Assembly: GCA_938018185.1 (NCBI GenBank) | Contig: CALIIW010000190.1 | Span: forward strand, 1 to 34,165 | Source: an uncultured Saprospiraceae bacterium | Lineage (GTDB): Bacteria; Bacteroidota; Bacteroidia; Chitinophagales; Saprospiraceae | Direction: 5' to 3' | Length of the DNA stretch: 34,165 nucleotides | Shown here: piece after piece, positions 16,343 through 23,445 of the stretch | How the letters are laid out: each line of letters starts with the position of its first letter | How positions within the stretch are numbered: position 1 is the first letter of the stretch | Program-made: the position numbers and the translations under genes | The notes under the pieces: model-generated | The model's database searches: none | Seen by the model: the letters and a program-made list of their open reading frames with translations, nothing else | What the model was told of the DNA's origin: nothing

Positions 16343-17286
16343 CTGGACATACTAAGTTCGACTTCATTGGGGACATTCATGGACATGCAGATGTGTTGAA
16401 GAAACTTTTGACAAAATTAGGATATTATAAAGAGCAAGGGATTTATTTACATCCAACAAGGCAAGCTTTTTTCGTAGGTGATTTTATTGACAGAGGCCCA
16501 GAAGTCTCGGAGACGTTAGAAATAGTTAAAAACATGGTAGATGCCGGATTTGCTTTGGCAGTAATGGGGAACCACGAATATAATTTTATTCAGCTTCACA
16601 CAAGGAGTGTGGATGATCCAAGTGAATGGGCTAGGTCTCATGATAAAAGAGATCAAGCCAAAACTACTTTTCAAGCATTCGATGGTAAAAAAGAAGAACT
16701 TGAAATGTATATCAATTGGTTCAAGACCTTACCTATTTACTTTGAAACGGATTATTTTCGGGTGGTACATGCGCAATGGGATGCTCGTAGTATTGAAAAG
16801 ATAAATAAGTATTGTTACAGTGATAATGAATGTGATTGTTCTGGCTTGCTGAATGAAGAACACTTCGGTCATAGAGAAGGGGAGGTGCATGATGCGATAG
16901 AGATTCTTTTGAAGGGTTATGAATTGAAATTGCCTGATGGGATTAAATTTCAAGATAAATATGACAAGAAAACGTACAGAGAAGAAATGCGCGTAAAGTG
17001 GTGGTTGCGAGGTATTAATTTGAATCATCAGGATGTCGCAGATAATGGGATCGACCTTCCAAGTGAATTTGGAAATCAAAAATATGAGCATAAAGCTTAT
17101 CAAGTATATGAGGTTGGTCAAGTGCCGGTTTTCTTTGGGCATTATTGGTTGCCTCCAGATCAATTGGGGCTGATGCAGAAAAATATTTGTTGTTTGGATT
17201 TTAGTATTGCGAAAGGAGGAGTGTTGACGGCTTATAGGTATAATGGGGAGCGGGAGTTGTCGGGGGATAATTTTGTCTTTGTATAA
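16339..17286 (+). CDS. PPP-family metallophosphoesterase
   Basis: This encodes 315 residues, soluble, with the complete metal-binding set of the PPP/calcineurin-like superfamily: GDIHG (11-15), GDFIDRGP (47-54), GNHE (77-80), His144 in VVHAQWD and His268 in FGHYW. Members include Ser/Thr and Tyr protein phosphatases, symmetric Ap4A hydrolases and RNA-end-processing phosphatases. The sequence does not decide among these. A Cys-rich insert (CYSDNECDCSG, about 159-169) and the WWLRG segment (221-225) are specific features. The start codon overlaps the end of the decayed gene (ATGA). Position next to a nuclease-helicase makes a nucleic-acid or nucleotide substrate worth testing. The 3' end is G-rich. 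Confidence 0.88.
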   Translation: MTGHTKFDFIGDIHGHADVLKKLLTKLGYYKEQGIYLHPTRQAFFVGDFIDRGPEVSETLEIVKNMVDAGFALAVMGNHEYNFIQLHTRSVDDPSEWARSHDKRDQAKTTFQAFDGKKEELEMYINWFKTLPIYFETDYFRVVHAQWDARSIEKINKYCYSDNECDCSGLLNEEHFGHREGEVHDAIEILLKGYELKLPDGIKFQDKYDKKTYREEMRVKWWLRGINLNHQDVADNGIDLPSEFGNQKYEHKAYQVYEVGQVPVFFGHYWLPPDQLGLMQKNICCLDFSIAKGGVLTAYRYNGERELSGDNFVFV

Positions 17287-17321
17287 ATATCTCCAACCCT
17301 CTAATAAACCCACACGATAAG

Positions 17322-17334
17322 TAAACTTAGTTTA
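17322..17334. promoter_or_regulatory. Palindromic putative operator, site 1
   Basis: TAAACTTAGTTTA is a palindrome around one central base (TAAACT-T-AGTTTA). Its reverse complement is repeated exactly at 17371. It lies 71 bases before the DUF3843 start. Confidence 0.5.
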
Positions 17335-17370
17335 TTAAATTGTGAATAATCTTTTATATTTATAGTGTCT

Positions 17371-17383
17371 TAAACTAAGTTTA
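17371..17383. promoter_or_regulatory. Palindromic putative operator, site 2
   Basis: TAAACTAAGTTTA is the exact reverse complement of site 1. The centres are 49 bases apart (about 4.7 helical turns), and this site ends 21 bases before the ATG at 17405. The pair would suit a dimeric regulator acting on the DUF3843 gene. Confidence 0.5.
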
Positions 17384-17404
17384 TTTTTAATATAACTTTA
17401 GCCT

Positions 17405-19005
17405 ATGTACATCCAAGATTGGGTATCCATCAAACCATATAAAAAACACCAAAAAACAGATTTGTACTACTTTGGAATTTGCAAAAAAATATTAGCGAAT
17501 CTAAAGAAATCTGGGCTCAAAGATAAACTCGATGTATTGGTGAAGAGGAGGTGCCAGGTTTTATTGCATTTGTGGTTTCCTACTTTGAAGATAAAATATC
17601 AGAGACAAAAATATTTGAAACTTTTGTAAATACTCATTTAGATTTATATCAAAAGCCTTTACCTTTTTATAAATGTGAAGATTATATAAAGGAAGAAATA
17701 AATCTTGATGATGTAAAATTTGTCATCTGGTATTATTTGGAACTTAGTTCAAAATCTGGGATTTCTTCTCCAAATAATAGGTTAGTTCAGATATCTGCAT
17801 TAATATTCATGGAGATTTTTGAACTGGAGTATGAATATGCACCCGAAAATGAAGCACTCATTAAGTTTTATACTCCACCGGCAATCTTTGAAACGTATTA
17901 TGACGCCAGGGATTTTTTGCATAAGATTATATTTGAAAACTATTTACTTTATCCTGATACAGGATTGACTATAGCTGAAAAACAAGTTAGCTTATTTGAT
18001 GATACGCTAAATGAAGATCATTCCAATTATCAGCTTGCACAGGTATTGGTAAATGAACATACCACTGAATATTTATACAATTGCAGAACTAAATTACTAG
18101 CACTTTCTGCACAAGAATGGGGGGCGGAACTTCTAGGTGCGGACCATAAATTTTATACTGATTTGAAGGAAATGTCCAAACGAGTCATTGGTTATTTTCA
18201 AGTGATAAAAAGAACAAAGGAACATTTTATTCTAAAGCATATTGGTACTGAAAAAATCTTTCAATTGACGAGAATCATGCTCGACGCTTTAGATGATGAT
18301 ACTCAATTAAACAGTATTCACCGATTAGGTATCGTGAAGTGGAGGGGAGATTGGTGGTTTTCTGGAATGTATTTTCCTTTAAGTAAAGACAGTATTATTG
18401 AAAATGAGAATTTAGAAAATATTTTATCCGTTTTTAATTTATCAGAAAATCTAAGCAATTATCAAGATCATTATAAACTTCTAAAAAAATCTTTTCTAAA
18501 GTATACTGGACATGAAGTTGTTTTTATAACTAAAGTTGAATTACAAAAATTTATAGATAAATTCATATCCTACCACAATAAGAATCTTCCCGAGGTACTT
18601 AGTGATGTAGACAATAATGTAGATACTACGAATTCTAACAGCAATTTTTTTAATCAATTAAATATACCCTTTGAAGAAAATGAAATTTTAACGATAAGAA
18701 TTAGTGAAACGCACGGCGTCGAAATTGTTCTAGGTGTTGAGCATGCTTTTCCATTAGCCCATAATCAATACGGTAAGCAAGATCAAATGGCTCGTTCATT
18801 TAAAGAAGTTTTTTTTGGAGGAGGTTCTTCTGCGGATTTTACTAAATATTGTATTGAAACTTGTAAAGATAAATATGATTTTATGGATGAATCGTGGAAT
18901 TTATTTATTGGAGATTTAGACTTTTCACTACGCTTCTTCAAATCGACTATCTATCATCCCAAAGCTACTGGTTTTACTAGACCTGCATTTATATATGGTT
19001 CTTAA
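17405..19005 (+). pseudogene. DUF3843-like gene broken by a one-base deletion
   Basis: The first part starts at ATG 17405 with MYIQDWVSIKPYKKHQKTDL, a pattern I associate with the N terminus of DUF3843 proteins, a Bacteroidota family of unknown function. That frame goes off the family pattern after LDVLVK (about 17545) and stops at 17629. The rest continues one frame back, from EEVPGFIAFVVSYFED to a stop at 19005. Adding one base after 17544 restores a single protein of about 533 residues that keeps the acidic EINLDDVKFVIWYYLE region. The break is therefore a single-base deletion, real or a sequencing error. The GTG at 17551 is unlikely to be a true start. Two palindromic sites precede the gene. 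Confidence 0.8.
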
Positions 19006-19350
19006 TCATTATTAAGGACTATTCTTTCAACGCTGATGCTAGACATGAATTTCATATCTTGCAACTACATCAGTTTAGTTCTAGCTTTATTAGGGATTAT
19101 CAGATAAAACTTAAACCATTGAAAATCAACTTTTGATACTTGTGTAATTAAAATTCTTTACCTCGTTTCTAGCGATAATGTCCGAAAAACAAGGTAATCA
19201 CCGAAAGCCATTTGTCATTATTTTTTTCATAAACCCCCAAATGAAATCAACTCATTTCTTGTACCCAATGTTTACACACTGGGCTACAATACTGTCACGC
19301 CTCTGGCGTTTTTTGCCTTACCTCTGAATACCCCTTTATTATTTATCAGA
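19006..19350. other. Intergenic region with a REP-like double hairpin
   Basis: There is no gene in these 345 bases. The right part (19264-19314) holds two hairpins: CCCA-A-TGT/ACA-C-TGGG (19264-19283), with one internal mismatch, and CGCC-TCT-GGCG (19298-19308) followed by six T. This paired-hairpin layout resembles extragenic REP-type elements spread by REP-associated tyrosine transposases. The second hairpin could also terminate plus-strand transcription. Confidence 0.45.
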
Positions 19351-19539
19351 TCACTTCAAATAATAACTTATTGCAAATTGATAAGCTCTTGGATTTAAAG
19401 CAATTTTAAATTCTTCACTTGTGGTTATGCTATCTTCGGATGTATATATTTCTAAGGAACTTGTATTGGTAATAAACCAAAATGATTTTTTCAAAAAGTG
19501 ATATTTTTTAAATAACTGAAAAATATTACTTAGTTGCAT
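19351..19539 (-). pseudogene. C-terminal fragment of a type B outer-membrane barrel protein
   Basis: The 62-residue frame aligns with the last ~60 residues of the type B barrels at 20293-21024 and 21802-22431. Matching features are a Phe-Lys-Lys ... Phe-Leu strand, an Asp/Glu-rich loop, and the final strand ALNPRAYQFAISYYLK (compare ELDPRYISFTLNYHLK and YLRPRFWGFNLNYYLW). No signal peptide or N-terminal strands remain. It starts 4 bases after the upstream type A gene, where a full B gene would be expected, so it is probably a deletion remnant and not a functional protein. Confidence 0.65.
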
Positions 19540-19543
19540 TTGG

Positions 19544-20170
19544 TCATTCTTTTTCTTTCAGATTAAAAAGATAACTCAAACCTATTGAAATGTTTGAAGG
19601 GTCTAATTCGACAAGAAGTGCTTTTGATTTTTCTTCTTCTTCTTCTTCTTCTCGATATACAATTTTAGTATTGGTATAAGAAATAATTCCCCATTGTGCA
19701 TTTAATAACCATTTTGGAGCAATCTTAAATTCAATACCTGGTCCAATAGAAATTTGATAAGTGTGAAAAGTTCTCAAATTATTCAAACCGCTTAAAATAG
19801 TTAAATTGTATCGTTCAAGAATACTATAAGTAAAGGAAAATTCTCCATAGAGATTTAGTTTTTTGTTTAGTGGTTTTCTATATCTATTGAATATCGAATA
19901 GGCATTAAGAGTCTCTTTTTCTAACCTAATTTCATCATCATTTTTGTTACTGGAAAAGGAATAACGAAAGCCAAATAAAATGTTAGGCTTTATTGTGAAT
20001 CCAATTTCTGGTGAAAAAAGATAATTTTTTGTTTTACTTTTTGAATCAAAATTATTAAAATTAATATCGGCATAGCTGATCTTCCCTCCAACTAAAAACT
20101 GAGCTTCCGATTGGAAGGAGAATAGGAGCAGTGGTATGTAAAATATAAATTTAATATTTAGGTTTTTCAT
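19544..20170 (-). CDS. Outer-membrane beta-barrel protein, type A, copy 3
   Basis: This encodes 208 residues. The signal peptide ends near Gln-Ser-Glu-Ala, and the mature part begins QFLVGGKISYAD, the type A start. The rest alternates amphipathic strands with polar turns, including the shared landmarks FSPEIGF, GFRYSFS, NAYSIFNRYRKPLNKKLNLYGE, GPGIEFKIAPKWLLNAQWGI and the closing SIGLSYLFNLKEKE. This fits an eight- to ten-stranded outer-membrane barrel of the OmpA/porin-like class; the transported or bound substrate is unknown. A run of seven Glu, coded by a GAA microsatellite, lies in a turn near residue 178. It is the last full gene of the array. Confidence 0.87.
   Translation of the reverse strand: MKNLNIKFIFYIPLLLFSFQSEAQFLVGGKISYADINFNNFDSKSKTKNYLFSPEIGFTIKPNILFGFRYSFSSNKNDDEIRLEKETLNAYSIFNRYRKPLNKKLNLYGEFSFTYSILERYNLTILSGLNNLRTFHTYQISIGPGIEFKIAPKWLLNAQWGIISYTNTKIVYREEEEEEEKSKALLVELDPSNISIGLSYLFNLKEKE
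19631..19651. repeat. Trinucleotide repeat (TTC)7 inside the type A barrel gene
   Basis: Seven perfect TTC units, coding for seven consecutive Glu on the minus strand, are flanked by YR and KSK. Slippage in units of three would change the turn length without breaking the frame. Confidence 0.85.
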
Positions 20171-20292
20171 GTTTGTAAATTTTCTGCAAAGTTTATAGCT
20201 AAATCTTGACTTTGAATAGAGGCTGTCTGCATTTTAATTACTCATTTTATTTTTTCACTTTTTGTCAATTGTATCTTGATCAGATTAATTTC

Positions 20293-21024
20293 TTAAAAAA
20301 ATTTCAACTTGTAATTTTTTGTTTTTCTGCTTGGTGCTGGCTTTTGATTAAGTGTTTGGACTTTATCAGTGTGTTTGAGGTGATAATTTAAAGTGAAACT
20401 TATATATCTAGGATCTAATTCAATTGCAAAATCCTTTCTTGCGGGATTCTCAGCATTATCGTTATCAGAGGGTATTTCATGGAAGAAATAAATCCCTTTC
20501 ATCTGGGTAGTAAGAAACCATCTTTTGCCGAATTTGAATTCCAAACCTGCTTGAAGACCATAATTGTTTATTTTAGTAAATTCAATAAAGTCGTTATCTC
20601 GCCATGAACGAATTCGGTGATATTTTTTTTCAGATAATTTAAAAAACACTTGGGTATAGAATGCAAATTTATCTGTAATGGGCTGTCTCTTTCTGATGTA
20701 AAGACCGGCACCATATGTTTGGTTTATTGTTTCAACAGAAGATTCTGTCTCATTTGTTAGGCCGCCACTTTGACCATCATGTTTTACTACCCGTAAAGTT
20801 TTTTCGTAGTTTAAGTTGGCATTGAAACCAAGTACCCAATTTTCGTGAAAGTGAAAACCAAACTCAGGCTCAAATTTTAAGCCAGTATTTTTGATTGAAA
20901 TTTTCTCAAGTGTATCAATACTTAAATTTACATTTGCGGCGCCAGCAATAAAAATATTTTGTTGGGTATATATTGATCTTGGCAAGAAGGTAATTAGTAT
21001 GGCTATAAAGACTAGTTTTTTCAT
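20293..21024 (-). CDS. Outer-membrane beta-barrel protein, type B, copy 2
   Basis: This encodes 243 residues. The signal peptide ends near Ser-Ile-Tyr-Thr, and the mature start QQNIFIAGAANVNL is shared with the other type B copy (QQKFFIGGSASF). Type B landmarks are FEPEFGFHFHENWVLGF, YGAGLYIRKRQPITDKFAFYTQ, GLEFKFGKRWFLTTQ and the final strand ELDPRYISFTLNYHLK. Copy 1 ends two residues after the matching strand. This one continues for about 27 more residues (HTDKVQTLNQKPAPSRKTKN and on), a basic, non-barrel tail probably gained by loss of the stop. It follows the type A copy 2 gene by 45 bases. Confidence 0.87.
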   Translation of the reverse strand: MKKLVFIAILITFLPRSIYTQQNIFIAGAANVNLSIDTLEKISIKNTGLKFEPEFGFHFHENWVLGFNANLNYEKTLRVVKHDGQSGGLTNETESSVETINQTYGAGLYIRKRQPITDKFAFYTQVFFKLSEKKYHRIRSWRDNDFIEFTKINNYGLQAGLEFKFGKRWFLTTQMKGIYFFHEIPSDNDNAENPARKDFAIELDPRYISFTLNYHLKHTDKVQTLNQKPAPSRKTKNYKLKFF

Positions 21025-21069
21025 AATTGTTTTGTCTTGGATTATGAGCTTATTTTTTGTTTTATAGAA

Positions 21070-21696
21070 CTACTCTTTTTCTTTGGATTCAAATATGTAA
21101 TTCAATCCGATTTGGATATCAGATGGATCTAATTGAAAAAGCCAATAATTTACTTTATTCTCTTCAAGCAAAACGGTATTTTTAGATTGCCGATAAGACA
21201 ATATACCCCATTGAGTATTTATTTGCCAGTTAGATGTTAATTTAAATTCTATACCAGGAGCAAGAGAAAGAAGATAATTTTTAGTCTCTTCGAGCAATTC
21301 GATTCCTGAATACCTACCATCGGTTTCTGTTTGGGCATGACTGTATGTTGCTGCTATTTCTCCATAAAAATTTAAATACTTGTTAATATACTTTCGATGT
21401 CTGTTGAATATGGAATATGCATGTGTTGTTGTTTTTGAGAAATTACTATTGTTAGTATTTTCATTGATCTTAGATTTAGAAAATGCATAACGAAAGCCCA
21501 AAAGTTGATTTGGTTTCATACTAAAAGCAATTTCAGGAGCGATATAATATTGCTTGGTATTGACAGCTGATTGTTCACTATATAAATCACTATTTTTATA
21601 ACTAAGCTTAGTGCCAATTAATACTTGGGCTTGAAGATGTGATCCGAAAGAGATTAGGGCTGCTAGTAGAACTAATTTAGTTGTTAGTTTTTTCAT
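21070..21696 (-). CDS. Outer-membrane beta-barrel protein, type A, copy 2
   Basis: This encodes 208 residues. The signal peptide ends near His-Leu-Gln-Ala, and the mature start is QVLIGTKLSYKN. It is colinear with copies 1 and 3 of type A: IAPEIAFSMKPNQLLGFRYAF, HAYSIFNRHRKYINKYLNFYGE, LAPGIEFKLTSNWQINTQWGI and the last strand IGLNYIFESKEKE. Strands and turns fill the whole mature part. It belongs to the same minus-strand run as its neighbours (105 bases after the upstream type B gene, 45 before the next), so it is probably co-transcribed. Confidence 0.87.
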   Translation of the reverse strand: MKKLTTKLVLLAALISFGSHLQAQVLIGTKLSYKNSDLYSEQSAVNTKQYYIAPEIAFSMKPNQLLGFRYAFSKSKINENTNNSNFSKTTTHAYSIFNRHRKYINKYLNFYGEIAATYSHAQTETDGRYSGIELLEETKNYLLSLAPGIEFKLTSNWQINTQWGILSYRQSKNTVLLEENKVNYWLFQLDPSDIQIGLNYIFESKEKE

Positions 21697-21801
21697 AAAA
21701 AGAAATTGAATAGTATCAGAAACTGTTTTTGTTTGTAACTACTATTTTTTATAAATTTTTAATGGACAATGGGAATAAAATATATAGTGCATTAAGCAAT
21801 A

Positions 21802-22431
21802 TCACCATAAGTAATAATTCAAATTAAATCCCCAAAATCTGGGTCTCAGGTAAATATTAAATGTTTCTGCATTATCAATTAAGGTTGAAAAGGTAATCCT
21901 CTTAAAATAACTGACACCAGCAATGTTAGTATTGAGCATCCAGCGTTTACCAAATCGGTATTCGATTCCTATTTGAAGATTGGCAGTTTTTTCTTTGGCA
22001 GCTAAATCCTTATCGATAATATCAGGTCCATTAATCAAAGAGACTCTTACTTCTGAGAATGCCGCATTTGCTTGTGTATATAAAGCAAAGTTTTCTATCA
22101 GTGGATATCGCTTTCGAATAAAAACCCCTAGGCCATATATTTTTTGAGTAAAATTGAAATTAGATGGACTAAAGTTCATATCACCAAAATCGTAAATATT
22201 ATCATTCTCATCAAAAGAAAGGGAAGAAGTAATACCGACAATCCAGTTTTTTTTGAGGTGAAAACCAATACTTGGATTTAACTCATATTCTAAATTCGTG
22301 ACTTCTTGAAATTCATTATTTAATTTTTCATTGGTAAAAGAAGCCGAACCTCCAATAAAAAACTTTTGTTGAGCACTCAGATTTGCTCTTAAGAAAAATA
22401 AAATAAGAAGTAAGAAAGTTAGGTTTTTCAT
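21802..22431 (-). CDS. Outer-membrane beta-barrel protein, type B, copy 1
   Basis: This encodes 209 residues. The signal peptide ends near Asn-Leu-Ser-Ala, followed by QQKFFIGGSASFTNEKL. The type B order is intact: LNPSIGFHLKKNWIVGI, YGLGVFIRKRYPLIENFALYTQ, IGIEYRFGKRWMLNTN and the terminal aromatic strand RPRFWGFNLNYYLW, which ends in an aromatic residue as expected for a barrel insertion signal. It sits 50 bases after type A copy 1. It is the cleanest type B copy and the best reference for the truncated and extended relatives downstream. Confidence 0.88.
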   Translation of the reverse strand: MKNLTFLLLILFFLRANLSAQQKFFIGGSASFTNEKLNNEFQEVTNLEYELNPSIGFHLKKNWIVGITSSLSFDENDNIYDFGDMNFSPSNFNFTQKIYGLGVFIRKRYPLIENFALYTQANAAFSEVRVSLINGPDIIDKDLAAKEKTANLQIGIEYRFGKRWMLNTNIAGVSYFKRITFSTLIDNAETFNIYLRPRFWGFNLNYYLW

Positions 22432-22481
22432 ATAGTTGCTTTAATTAATTATTAGAGCTAAAAAATGTTGAAGTGATGAAC

Positions 22482-23093
22482 TTATTTTTTTAGATCGAAT
22501 AAGTAATTCAATCCAATTCCAATACTTGCAGGATTTAAGGATGCACTAAATCTATTACTTTTGGAAACTATAGAATTGACAGTTGTTTTTGTATGATAGT
22601 ATGAAAGTAAACCCCAGCGAGTAATTAATAACCATTTTTTAGCGAACTTAGCTTCTATTCCAGGGCCTAAAGAAATACCATATGCATCACTGTAAGAAGA
22701 ACTAATTATTCCGCTTGGATTGGGATTTCTTAAGTAATTTGCATTACTATAAGTAAGAGCAGCTTCCCCAAAGACATTAAAAATCTTATTTAAGGATTTT
22801 CTATGCCTACTGAAAATAGAATAGTTGTTACTTGTTCTATCTGTCAGTCCGTTGACATCTACAGTTTTATATTTTGTATAGGAATATCTAAACCCTAAAA
22901 CATGCATTGGTTTTAGTATGACTCCAAGTTCTGGAGAAAAATTAAAATTATTGTTTTGGGACTCCAGGTCATCGTTACTGTTTTTACTGTCCGTGTAGCT
23001 AATGGTACCTCCAACCAAAAATTGAGCTTCCAGCGTAAAAGATATTAGAAGCAAAATCGTCAAAGCAAATGTTTTTGTTTTTAGGTTTTTCAT
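22482..23093 (-). CDS. Outer-membrane beta-barrel protein, type A, copy 1
   Basis: This encodes 203 residues and is the first gene of the minus-strand barrel array. The signal peptide ends near Thr-Leu-Glu-Ala and the mature start is QFLVGGTISYTD, almost identical to copy 3 (QFLVGGKISYAD). The same internal landmarks follow: FSPELGVILKPMHVLGFRYSY, NYSIFSRHRKSLNKIFNVFGE, LGPGIEAKFAKKWLLITRWG and the last strand IGIGLNYLFDLKK. The 352-base upstream region, shared with the divergent protease gene, should carry the array's promoter. Confidence 0.88.
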   Translation of the reverse strand: MKNLKTKTFALTILLLISFTLEAQFLVGGTISYTDSKNSNDDLESQNNNFNFSPELGVILKPMHVLGFRYSYTKYKTVDVNGLTDRTSNNYSIFSRHRKSLNKIFNVFGEAALTYSNANYLRNPNPSGIISSSYSDAYGISLGPGIEAKFAKKWLLITRWGLLSYYHTKTTVNSIVSKSNRFSASLNPASIGIGLNYLFDLKK

Positions 23094-23445
23094 ATTCTTT
23101 GTTTATCATGTTTTAGTCTTGTGTAATTTAGTCCGATTAGTTGATATATTTAGAAAACGCTAAAGGAATTTAATTATTTTAAGAAGGTGAAATGTAAAAA
23201 ATATTTTAAATACAATAATTTAGAGAATTGATTATTTGTTTATTCGTGTATTTGTTTATCAATTTTCTAAGATTATCATCAACAAATTAACAAATAATCG
23301 TATACACAATTACAATACATTGTATCAAATATCTCATAGATTAATTAAATTTTTGGTGTATTAAATATAAGGGCTCCTAATTTAATTTAATTATAAGAAT
23401 AGTAATTGGTAGTTTTGATTAAAATTATTTGATTCATAAATGTGA
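23094..23445. other. Divergent AT-rich intergenic region with an inverted repeat
   Basis: No gene is seen in this stretch between the barrel array and the protease. GATTATTTGTTTATT near 23230-23244 is the near reverse complement of AATTAACAAATAATC at 23285-23299. The left arm is also built of TTTGTTTA-like units with a period near 8. No promoter could be placed with confidence. Confidence 0.5.

Noticed and set aside
16729-17313. 194-residue minus-strand open frame
   Set aside because: It lies antisense inside the phosphatase gene, which has all catalytic motifs; the composition looks like a shadow.
17551-19005. A separate gene starting at GTG 17551
   Set aside because: The family-like N terminus lies in the other frame just upstream, and one added base joins them; the purine run is too close to the GTG to act as its ribosome site.
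20206-20391. 61-residue plus-strand frame between barrel genes
   Set aside because: It overlaps the end of type B copy 2 on the other strand and is only an AT-rich hydrophobic frame.
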